Below, piece by piece: positions 26,359-33,610 of a DNA stretch of 64,000 bases (within the stretch, counting starts at the first letter, position 1; every line of letters begins with the position of its first letter). A program made the translations under genes and the position numbers. The notes under the pieces were generated by a model, which did no database searches, had not been told where the DNA came from, and worked only from the letters and a program-made list of their open reading frames with translations. The stretch spans positions 434,001 to 498,000 of the forward strand of contig JAWKRB010000005.1 of the NCBI GenBank assembly GCA_041389885.1, given 5' to 3'. The DNA is from JAWKRB01 sp041389885 (GTDB lineage Bacteria; Myxococcota_A; Polyangia; Polyangiales; Ga0077539).

Positions 26359-28317
26359 TCAGCGGGTGAACGCGAAGGTGGCGCCGGCGTAGCCCAGGGT
26401 CTCGTTCACGGGGCCGGGGAACTGCCCGGCGTACTCGTGATGGAAGTACCAGCGGCTGCGCCCGGGGACGACGGTGAACGAGCAGAGGTCGCTGAGGTTG
26501 CTGAAGGTCGCGACGGTCTGGGTCAGGCCGTCGGGCACCCGCGTGCGCACGAGGGTCGTGCTCGTCGCGCCCGCCGCGGCCACCTGGCGGTACATGAGCC
26601 AGATCGCGTTGCTGTAGAACTCGGCGACGCCCCAGAACGCCCAGTTCTCGCAGTTGTACGGCATCGTCAGGGGCACCGCGCCGAGGTCGGAGACCGCGCC
26701 GGTCGGCAGGGTGATGTTGAGCGCCCTCGCGCCGTTGTAGATCACCACGCGGTCGTAGCCCGCGAACACGCCCCACCCGTACGCGGTCGTGCGCGGGATC
26801 GAGGTCGACAGCGCGGTGCGGGTGACCACGGCGAGCGTCGTCGCGTTCAGCTCGAGGATGTGCGTGAAGGCCGGGAAGGGCGCGCTGAAGACCGTGCTGC
26901 GAAACGGCGTCGTGCCGTCGGTGGAGAGCGTGTAGATGCGCCCGTCGCGGAGGTTCGAGAACAGCCCGTCGAGGGGCGGCGTCGCGGCCGCGGCGAGGCC
27001 CGAGAGGTCGAGGGAGAGGGCGCGGCCCGTCGCGACGTCGCCCGAGTAGTAGACGTAGCTCGCGCTCGCCGCGATGCCGCCGCGGTCGTCGCCGGTCACG
27101 CTGAGGTGGTCGATCACGCGGTACGACGCCGCGGTCAGCGAGGCGACGCGAAAGTTGAGCTCGCACGCGCCGGAGCGGCACGTCGCGTTCGTCGCGCAGG
27201 CGCGCCCGCAGCCGCCGCAGTGGTTGTTGTCGGTGCTCGTGTTGACGCAGCTCCCGCCGCAGTTCGTCGTGAAGCGGAGGCAGCACAGGCCCGAGCTGCA
27301 GGAGGTGAGGCGGTTGTCGCAGGTGGTGCCGCAGCGCCCGCAGTTGGAGCTGCTCGTCGCGAGGTCGACGCAGACGCCGTTGCAGTTGGTGCGGCCCGTG
27401 GGGCACGACAGCACGCAGGCGCCGGCGACGCACGCGGCGCTGCCGCCGGTGGGCGCCGTGCAGACCCCGCCGCAGCGCCCGCAGGACGCGGGGTCGGTCT
27501 GGAGGTTGCGGCAGACCCCGCTGCAATTCGTCAGCCCCGCGGTGCAGGAGACCACGCAGGCCCCGTTGGCGCAGAGCTGGCCCGCGGCGCAGGCGTTGCC
27601 GCAGCGGCCGCAGTTGGCGACGTCGGAGCTGACGTTGGTGCAGGCGGACCCGCAGGTCGTCTGCCCCGACGGGCACGCGCAGGCGCCGCTGACGCACGAC
27701 GTGCCGCCCGCGCAGGCCGCGCCGCAGCGGCCGCAGTGCGTGTTGCTCGACGAGAGGTCGGTGCACACGCCGTTGCAATTCACCGCCGGGGCGACGCAGA
27801 CGGTGACGCACGCGCCGGCCTGGCAGTCCTGGCCGGGGACGCAGGCCTGGTCGCAGGCGCCGCAGTGCGCCGAGTCGGTGGCGGTGGCGCGGCAGAAGCC
27901 CGCGCAGGCGGTCTGGCCCGTGGGGCATTGGGACTCGCACACGCCGTCGTCACACACGTACCCCGAGGGGCAGGGCCGCGAGGTCGCGCAGAACACGGTC
28001 TGCGGCACGTCGGGCTGCGCCGAGTCCCCGGGCGTCTTCGCGTCGACCGGCGCGTCGGCGGCGGGGGCGTCTTCGACCTGCGCGTCGGCGGCGGGGGCGT
28101 CTTCGACCTGCGCGTCGAGGGTCGCCGCGTCTTCGGCGACGACGTCGGGCGCGGCGACGTCGGGCGCGGCGACGTCGGGCGCGGCGACGTCCGCGGCGGC
28201 GGTGTCGGTCGGCGCGACGACGTCGGGCGCGGCGATGACGAATACCTCGGTCGAAAAGGTACACCCGGCCGCGAACGACGCGCCGAGCAGCCCAGTAAGC
28301 AAGAGGGGTAGCTTCAT
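26359..28317 (-). CDS. eight-Cys repeat lipoprotein with beta-rich head
   Basis: The 652-residue lipoprotein starts after a clear SD (GGGAGA). The signal ends GASFAAGC (Cys19). A long Ala/Pro/Asp/Val linker is encoded by tandem DNA repeats. Residues about 115-375 hold six repeats of the form C-x5-6-CxGxC-...-HCGxCGxxC-...-C-...-GxC, each about 43 residues. The last 270 residues form a distinct beta-rich module (VASLTAASYRVIDHLSVTGD, YVYYSGDVATGRALSLDL, ILELNATTLAVVTRTALS), rhythmically like a beta-propeller reading of stored values. The repeats resemble proteins that NCBI names after M. xanthus MXAN_6577; function unknown. It is convergent with the propeller gene at 24279 (28 nt between stops) and divergent from the lipoprotein at 28402. 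Confidence 0.8.
   Translation of the reverse strand: MKLPLLLTGLLGASFAAGCTFSTEVFVIAAPDVVAPTDTAAADVAAPDVAAPDVAAPDVVAEDAATLDAQVEDAPAADAQVEDAPAADAPVDAKTPGDSAQPDVPQTVFCATSRPCPSGYVCDDGVCESQCPTGQTACAGFCRATATDSAHCGACDQACVPGQDCQAGACVTVCVAPAVNCNGVCTDLSSSNTHCGRCGAACAGGTSCVSGACACPSGQTTCGSACTNVSSDVANCGRCGNACAAGQLCANGACVVSCTAGLTNCSGVCRNLQTDPASCGRCGGVCTAPTGGSAACVAGACVLSCPTGRTNCNGVCVDLATSSSNCGRCGTTCDNRLTSCSSGLCCLRFTTNCGGSCVNTSTDNNHCGGCGRACATNATCRSGACELNFRVASLTAASYRVIDHLSVTGDDRGGIAASASYVYYSGDVATGRALSLDLSGLAAAATPPLDGLFSNLRDGRIYTLSTDGTTPFRSTVFSAPFPAFTHILELNATTLAVVTRTALSTSIPRTTAYGWGVFAGYDRVVIYNGARALNITLPTGAVSDLGAVPLTMPYNCENWAFWGVAEFYSNAIWLMYRQVAAAGATSTTLVRTRVPDGLTQTVATFSNLSDLCSFTVVPGRSRWYFHHEYAGQFPGPVNETLGYAGATFAFTR
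28051..28200. repeat. tandem repeats inside lipoprotein linker
   Basis: Two perfect adjacent 30-bp copies lie at 28051-28080 and 28081-28110. Nearby are three perfect 15-bp copies (GACGTCGGGCGCGGC) at 28141-28185, a degenerate fourth at 28186-28200 and a stray copy at 28219-28233. On the minus strand they encode EDAPAADAQV and AAPDV units of the lipoprotein linker. All unit lengths are multiples of three, so slippage would change linker length without breaking the frame. Confidence 0.85.
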
Positions 28318-28401
28318 TCTCAGTCTCCCAGAGGCTTGTATTGCAGTCAGTTCGTGGGCCGGTCAACCTATCGCGGGCGCATGGTGGTAGCCTCTCGGGC
28401 G
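28318..28401. promoter_or_regulatory. divergent promoter region
   Basis: An 84-nt gap between two lipoprotein genes transcribed apart. On the minus strand TTGACC (28361-28366) is a good -35, with only weak -10 choices (CAATAC after 17 nt), followed by the SD GGGAGA just before the minus-strand ATG. On the plus strand no convincing promoter is seen. Confidence 0.3.
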
Positions 28402-29421
28402 ATGCGCGCCCTCGCTAGATACCTGGCCCTCGCGACCGCGGCGGGCGCTTGCGCCTCGACCGAATCAGCGACCTTCGTGGTCGAGGCCGACGCCGGGGCG
28501 GGCCCGCTCGACGCCGCCGACGCCTCGACGCTCAGCTACGACGTGCCCGCCGCGCCCGACGCGCCCGACGCGGCGGACGTCGTCGCGGCCCCCGACGTGG
28601 TCGCGCGCTGCGGGGACGGGCTCTGTCAGCGGGCGACCGAGAGCTGCGTGACCTGCCCCCTCGACTGCGACCGCTGCCCCACCTGCGACATGGCCCCGAG
28701 CTGCACCGGGGCCCTCGCGGTGCCCACCTCGTCGTCGTCGCTCCCGAGCTTCAACAACAGCGTCGGCGACAACGACCGCAGCAGCTTCGCGTGCGGCGTG
28801 GGCATCGGCGCGCCGCCGGGGAGCACGACCTGCGCCGACCCGCAGCTCCGCATCCGCGTGCGTGAGATCTCGATCCGGCGTGGGTTCTTCGACGTGCCGC
28901 GCAACCTGTTCTGCTTCGTCACGGCCGAAGACGGCGCGCACTCCGAGCTGCTGCTGATCACGCCCCGCGAGGCCGCGGGCAACCAGAACACCACGCGGAT
29001 CAACCTCACGCCGAGCCAGGGCCTGCTCTGGGGGCAGGGCGGGCTGTACCGCAGCATCTCGAACGTCACGATCTCGTACGCGTGCTTCCTCGCGAGCAAC
29101 GGCGCGGCGGCGCAGCGGGTGCTCGACGACATCGCCGGGCGCGCGGGCATGGTGGCCGAGCACGCCGACGGCTACGGCTGGGTCTTCGGCACCGTGGCCG
29201 TGATCGGGACCATCCTCGGCAGCGCCATCGGCACGATGACCGACACGCAGATCCTCGACGTGCAGCAGACGATCTCGGCCGACGCGCTGCTCACGCTGAC
29301 CAACGGGCACACGTGGGAGATCCGCAACCGCCGCGGCAACCTCTCCCTCTCCGGCGCCTCCGACCTCCGCATCACCCTCGAGAGCTGGGGCTGCGCCGAC
29401 GTGAGGACCACGATCCCCTGA
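28402..29421 (+). CDS. lipoprotein of unknown function
   Basis: A 339-residue protein. The ATG at 28402 is chosen because it opens a lipoprotein signal (MRALARYLALATAAGAC, Cys17); the frame extends 22 codons further upstream without a sensible N-terminus. An Asp/Ala/Pro/Val linker leads to a compact Cys motif, CGDGLCQRATESCVTCPLDC, common in myxobacterial surface proteins. The main domain (110-339) is beta-rich with Asn/Ser-rich segments and a hydrophobic stretch VFGTVAVIGTILGSAIGTM that could be a buried helix or a membrane-active segment. The C-terminus has TLTNGHTWEIRNRRGNLSL. I recognise no family. Confidence 0.65.
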   Translation: MRALARYLALATAAGACASTESATFVVEADAGAGPLDAADASTLSYDVPAAPDAPDAADVVAAPDVVARCGDGLCQRATESCVTCPLDCDRCPTCDMAPSCTGALAVPTSSSSLPSFNNSVGDNDRSSFACGVGIGAPPGSTTCADPQLRIRVREISIRRGFFDVPRNLFCFVTAEDGAHSELLLITPREAAGNQNTTRINLTPSQGLLWGQGGLYRSISNVTISYACFLASNGAAAQRVLDDIAGRAGMVAEHADGYGWVFGTVAVIGTILGSAIGTMTDTQILDVQQTISADALLTLTNGHTWEIRNRRGNLSLSGASDLRITLESWGCADVRTTIP

Positions 29422-29505
29422 TCGCCTCCTGCGGCGTCGCGGCGCGTGGCCCTCGGCGGCTCCGCGCGCCCCGCGGCGACCGCGCGAACCCGAGAGAGCA
29501 CCCGC

Positions 29506-30282
29506 ATGGCATCGCCCGCTGTTCGTTACGTCTACCGCATCGCCTCGCAGCTCATGAACCCGCTGCGCTGGCCCCTCGTGCCCCGCGAGCTCGCCGAGTA
29601 CGCCCGCGACCTCCGGGCCTACCGGCGCGAGGCCCGCGCCGCCGGCGTCGACGCGCGGCTGGACCTCGAGCCCGTGTTCTTCAACCGCGCGATCAACAGC
29701 CCCTTCGACAGCCACTACACCTACCAGTCCGCCTGGGCCACGCGCCGCATCGTCGAGCGCGCGCCCGCCGAGCACGTCGACGTGTCGTCGTCGGTCCCCT
29801 TCGTGGCCCAGCTCGCGTCGGTGCTCCCGGTGACCATGTTCGAGTTTCGCGCGCCCGACATCACCCTGCCGAACCTCACGCTCCGCGAGGCCACGGTGCT
29901 CGACCTGCCCCTCGACGACCAGAGCGTTCAGTCGCTCTCGTGCATGCACGTCATCGAGCACGTGGGCCTCGGGCGCTACGGCGACCCCCTCGACCCGCGG
30001 GGCACCGAGCGCGCCCTGCGCGAGCTCTGCCGCGTCGTCGCGCCCGGAGGGACCCTCTACCTCTCGCTCCCCGTGGGCCGCGCCCGCGTGGCCTTCAACG
30101 CCCACCGCGTCACCGCGCCCCACGATGTGGTCGATCTCGCTGCGGCGCAAGGGCTTGTGCTCGGTGGCTTCGCCCACGTCGACGACGCCGGGCGCTTTCA
30201 CGACCCCTCGCGCCCGGGAGACGCCGCGGGCCTGGAGTACGGCCTCGGCTGCTTCGAGCTCACCCGCCCCGCCGCGGAGTAG
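29506..30282 (+). CDS. DUF268-type SAM-dependent methyltransferase-like protein
   Basis: A 258-residue cytoplasmic protein starting at the ATG after GAGAG. Residues 160-180 read CMHVIEHVGLGRYGDPLDPR, a hallmark of the DUF268 family (a class I methyltransferase-like group found with polysaccharide genes). The rest of the fold matches: DVSSSVPFVAQLASVLPVTM as the nucleotide-binding strand/turn region, DLPLDDQSVQSLS, and ALRELCRVVAPGGTLYLSLP. The usual glycine-rich motif I is weak (VSSSVPF), as is normal for DUF268. Neighbouring genes are surface lipoproteins and a family 2 glycosyltransferase, so glycan modification is possible (inference). Confidence 0.75.
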   Translation: MASPAVRYVYRIASQLMNPLRWPLVPRELAEYARDLRAYRREARAAGVDARLDLEPVFFNRAINSPFDSHYTYQSAWATRRIVERAPAEHVDVSSSVPFVAQLASVLPVTMFEFRAPDITLPNLTLREATVLDLPLDDQSVQSLSCMHVIEHVGLGRYGDPLDPRGTERALRELCRVVAPGGTLYLSLPVGRARVAFNAHRVTAPHDVVDLAAAQGLVLGGFAHVDDAGRFHDPSRPGDAAGLEYGLGCFELTRPAAE

Positions 30283-30290
30283 CGCCGCGG

Positions 30291-32324
30291 TCACAGCACG
30301 GTGAAGGTCACCGTGTACGACTGGCACTGCCCGTGGTCGTCTTCGATCGCGAAGTAGTGAGAGCCCGCCGCGAGGTTGAGCCGCAGGTCGGTGTTGTGCT
30401 GCGTGCACGAGACCGACGCGCCGGGGCAGCTCGTGCCGCGGTAGAGGATGTCGCCCTCGTCGGTGCCGATGGCGAAGCCCGTGACGCGCACCGTCACCGT
30501 GGCCGAGCGCGTGAGGCGCACGACGTAGATGTGCTCGGGCGACGCGCCGGAGTTGCAGCTCGTGTCGACGATCGAGCTGCCCGCGGTGGTGCAGGTGGTG
30601 CGCGAGAAGGTCGCGGTGCCCGTGACCAGGATCGCCGACTGGCACGACGACCCGTTGCCGGTGCAGCCGTTGTCGGCGGCGCCGCTGCAGTCCTCGTCGG
30701 CGGTGTTGCCGCACACCTCGGGAGAGGGCGTGACCTGCCCCGCGCAGCTCGTGCTCCAGCTCCCGGCGACGCAGGTCTGCGTGCCGGGGCGGCAGAGCCC
30801 CACCCCCGAGGTGCCCGTGGGGCCGGTGTAGCAGGCCTGGGTCAGCCCCTCGTCGACGGCGCCGTCGCAGTCGTCGTCGACGTTGTTGCAGGTCTCCTCG
30901 GCCGGCGCCCCCGCCTCGCCGACGCATCCCCCGGCGCCCGCGACGCAGCCCGTCACGCCGGGCCGCGCGCAGGCGCCCTGCCCCACGGTGCACGACGCGC
31001 CCAGGGCGACCTCGCAGCCGTTGCTCCGCTCCCCGTCGCAGTCGGCGAAGCCCGCCTCGCAGCGGTACTCGCACGCGCCCGCCGCGCAGACCGCGGCGCC
31101 GTGGGGGTAGGGGCCGCAGCGGTCGCCGCAGGCGGCGCAGGCGTCGGGGGTGCCGAGGGGGGTCTCGCAGCCGTTGCCCGCGTCACGGTCGCAGTCGGCG
31201 AAGCCCGCCTCGCAGGTCGACCCGCAGCTGCCCGCCGCGCACACCGCCACCGCGTGCGGGGCGACCTCGCAGCGGCGGCCGCAGGCCGCGCAGTTCTCCG
31301 GGTCGGTGGTGAGCGAGGTGCAGCGCCCGCCGCACGCCGTGTAGCCTGACGCGCACACCAGCGCGCAGCGCCCCATCTCGCAGCGCTCGTCGAGCCCGCA
31401 GGCGACGTCGCACGCGCCGCAGTGGGCCTCGTCGCTCGCGAGGTCGCGGCACGCGCCGCCGCACGCGGCCTGCCCCGGCGGGCACGAGAGCCGGCACACG
31501 CCGGCCTCGCACCGCTCGCCCTCGCGGCAGCTCGCGCCGCAGGCGCCGCAGTGCACGGCGTCGACCTGAAGGTCGCGGCACCCCTCCCGGCACCGGGTCT
31601 GCCCCGCGGGGCAGAGCACGTCGCAGCGCCCGGAGGTGCAGCGCTGCCCCGCCGGGCACGCCGCGCCGCACGCGCCGCAGTGCGCGTCGTCTCGCGCGGT
31701 GTCGACGCACGCGCCGACGCCGCCGTCTCCCCCCGCGCAGGCGGTCAGGCCCGCGGCGCACCGCAGGGCGCAGGCGCCGTCGACGCAGTCCTGGCCCGCC
31801 GCGCAGGCGCGCCCGCAGGCGCCGCAGTGCCGGGGGTCGCGCTGGAGCTCGGCGCACCCCGCGACCCCGCCGTCGCCCCCCGCGCAGAGCGAGAGCGGCG
31901 CGGCGCAGCTCAGCGCGCAACGCCCCGCCGAGCACACCTCGCCCGGCGCGCAGCTCGCCCCGCAGGCGCCGCAGTGCGCGGCCTCGGTGGCGAGCGAGAC
32001 GCAGCGGGCGCCGCCGTCTGCCTCGCAGGGCACGAGCCCGCTGGGGCAGGTCGCGACGCAGGCCCCCGCGACGCAGCGCTCGATGTCTCCGCACCTCGCC
32101 CCGCAGGCGCCGCAGTTCGAGGGGTCGACGTCGACCGAGGCGCAGGCCTCGCCGCACACGACCTGCCCCGGACCGCAGCGCGGCCCCGCGTCGACGAGCG
32201 CGACGTCGTCGGCGACGGAGGCCGCGTCGACCGGCGGCGCGCTCGGCGGGGCCGCCGAGGAGCACGCGGACAGGCCCAGGAACGCCCACCGCCAGAGCGT
32301 AGATCGCAGCGCATCACCCTTCAT
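30291..32324 (-). CDS. eight-Cys repeat lipoprotein with MopE-type and PPC-like modules
   Basis: A 677-residue lipoprotein (signal ending AFLGLSAC, Cys21). The second ATG (32324) is chosen over 32336 because it has an AGGAT spaced 8-10 nt upstream and begins the signal with MKGD. Residues 45-345 contain seven HCGACGxxC-type repeats, some with a GGDGGV insertion. Two GFADCD-NGCE-type repeats follow. Next come two Asp/Cys motifs, CNNVDDDCDGAVDEG and CGNTADEDCSGAADNG, of the type found in the Cu-binding protein MopE. The last 115 residues are a beta domain (SATVTVRVTGFAIGTDEGDI, RLNLAAGSHYFAIED) resembling a PPC-type jelly roll. It is a paralogue, in modular terms, of the proteins at 26359, 33611 and 60325. 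Surface structural or metal-binding role inferred. Confidence 0.8.
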   Translation of the reverse strand: MKGDALRSTLWRWAFLGLSACSSAAPPSAPPVDAASVADDVALVDAGPRCGPGQVVCGEACASVDVDPSNCGACGARCGDIERCVAGACVATCPSGLVPCEADGGARCVSLATEAAHCGACGASCAPGEVCSAGRCALSCAAPLSLCAGGDGGVAGCAELQRDPRHCGACGRACAAGQDCVDGACALRCAAGLTACAGGDGGVGACVDTARDDAHCGACGAACPAGQRCTSGRCDVLCPAGQTRCREGCRDLQVDAVHCGACGASCREGERCEAGVCRLSCPPGQAACGGACRDLASDEAHCGACDVACGLDERCEMGRCALVCASGYTACGGRCTSLTTDPENCAACGRRCEVAPHAVAVCAAGSCGSTCEAGFADCDRDAGNGCETPLGTPDACAACGDRCGPYPHGAAVCAAGACEYRCEAGFADCDGERSNGCEVALGASCTVGQGACARPGVTGCVAGAGGCVGEAGAPAEETCNNVDDDCDGAVDEGLTQACYTGPTGTSGVGLCRPGTQTCVAGSWSTSCAGQVTPSPEVCGNTADEDCSGAADNGCTGNGSSCQSAILVTGTATFSRTTCTTAGSSIVDTSCNSGASPEHIYVVRLTRSATVTVRVTGFAIGTDEGDILYRGTSCPGASVSCTQHNTDLRLNLAAGSHYFAIEDDHGQCQSYTVTFTVL

Positions 32325-32367
32325 CGGTGTCGGCATCCTAGCGCGCGCTCGCCGCCGCGCGGAGTTC

Positions 32368-33528
32368 TCAGGGGATTCTCAGCCGAGAGCCCTCGCGGAG
32401 CAGCCGCGTCTCGTAGAGGGTGCCGCGCCACACGACCCCGCCGCGAAGGAGCGACAGGATCCCCCCTCGCATCGCGGCGTAGACGAACACCAGCGTCGCG
32501 AGGGGCAGCAGGGGGACCCGGCTCAGCCTGCGCCCCATGCGCCACACCGCGGCGGCGCTCACGCCGACCATCAGGGCGCCGGTGACCGCCGCGACCAGCC
32601 GCGCCGCGGGCCACGGCAGCGCGAGGCCCGCGAGCCACCCGAACTCGATCGCGAGGAGCAGCGCCGAGGTCGCGGTCAGCCGCGCCATCGAGTAGCGCCC
32701 GAGCACCGCGAAGCTGTTCTTCTCGACGCCGTGCACGAAGGCGCGCACCGAGGGGTAGAAGTCGAGGGAGATCCAGCCGATGCAGTCGTACACCGCCGTG
32801 CGGGCGCCGCTCGCCTTGAGCATCTGCGCGAGGGCGACGTCGTCGGCGACCTCGAGCTTGAGCCAGGGCAGCCCCGCCGTGCGGCGGTAGGCCTCGCGGC
32901 GAAAGAGGTTGAACAGCCCGCCGCCCACCGCGGCGTCGCTGCGGGGGTCTGAGACGGCCCACAGCCTGCCGGCGAGGATCAGGTTGCGGCCGAAGACGTC
33001 GATCACCGCGTCGAGCATCGGGCGCTGCGGACGAAAGGTCGGCAGCGCGCCGAAGTGGTCGAGGCCCCGGGCGGTGCAGGCGGCGAGCACGCGGCGGAGG
33101 GTGCCCGGCGCGAAGTGCACGTCGGCGTCGCTGAGCAGCACCCACTCGCCCGTCGACGCCTCGACGCCGCGGTGCATCGCGTGGAGCTTGCCGAGCCACC
33201 CCTCGGGGAGCTCGTCGAGGTGAATGACCTTGAGCCGCGGGTCTTCGGCGGCGATCCGGTCGAGGATCGCGCCGGTCGCGTCGGTCGAGCGGTCGTTCAC
33301 GGCGACGACCTCGAGGGCGGGGTAGCCGTCGTTGAGGCGGGCGCGCAGGGCAGCCTCCACGTCGTCGGCCTCGTCTCGGGCGGCGATGATCAGCGAGACC
33401 GTCGGCCACGTGGCGGGCTCGGGCGACTCGTCGTCGCCCAGACGAGGCACCTCCCGCGCGGTGCGCGCGATGGCGTAGGCGCCCCAGCACCACGCGAGCG
33501 TCGAGACCGCGAGCAGGACCAGGTTCAT
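32368..33528 (-). CDS. family 2 glycosyltransferase, membrane-bound
   Basis: A 386-residue inner-membrane protein. It has an N-terminal TM helix (MNLVLLAVSTLAWCWGAYAI) and a GT-A domain with VSLIIAARDEADDVEAAL, EVVAVNDRSTDATG, the DxD-type LLSDADVHFAPG, a GGGLFNLFRREAYR acceptor-loop segment and ADDVALAQMLK. Two to three C-terminal TM helices follow at about 265-340. The layout resembles hopanoid/carotenoid GT2 enzymes (HpnB-like), but the sugar donor and acceptor cannot be told. The ATG at 33528 is chosen because it begins the TM helix; a longer frame exists and would bring the start to within about 8 nt of the divergent lipoprotein gene. Confidence 0.85.
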   Translation of the reverse strand: MNLVLLAVSTLAWCWGAYAIARTAREVPRLGDDESPEPATWPTVSLIIAARDEADDVEAALRARLNDGYPALEVVAVNDRSTDATGAILDRIAAEDPRLKVIHLDELPEGWLGKLHAMHRGVEASTGEWVLLSDADVHFAPGTLRRVLAACTARGLDHFGALPTFRPQRPMLDAVIDVFGRNLILAGRLWAVSDPRSDAAVGGGLFNLFRREAYRRTAGLPWLKLEVADDVALAQMLKASGARTAVYDCIGWISLDFYPSVRAFVHGVEKNSFAVLGRYSMARLTATSALLLAIEFGWLAGLALPWPAARLVAAVTGALMVGVSAAAVWRMGRRLSRVPLLPLATLVFVYAAMRGGILSLLRGGVVWRGTLYETRLLREGSRLRIP

Positions 33529-33610
33529 CACCGCCGCCAGGGTCGCACGAAACCCCCGCCCGTCGCACGGCTCGCGCTCGCGCGGCGGCGAGTCGTCGTA
33601 CATTGGTCCG

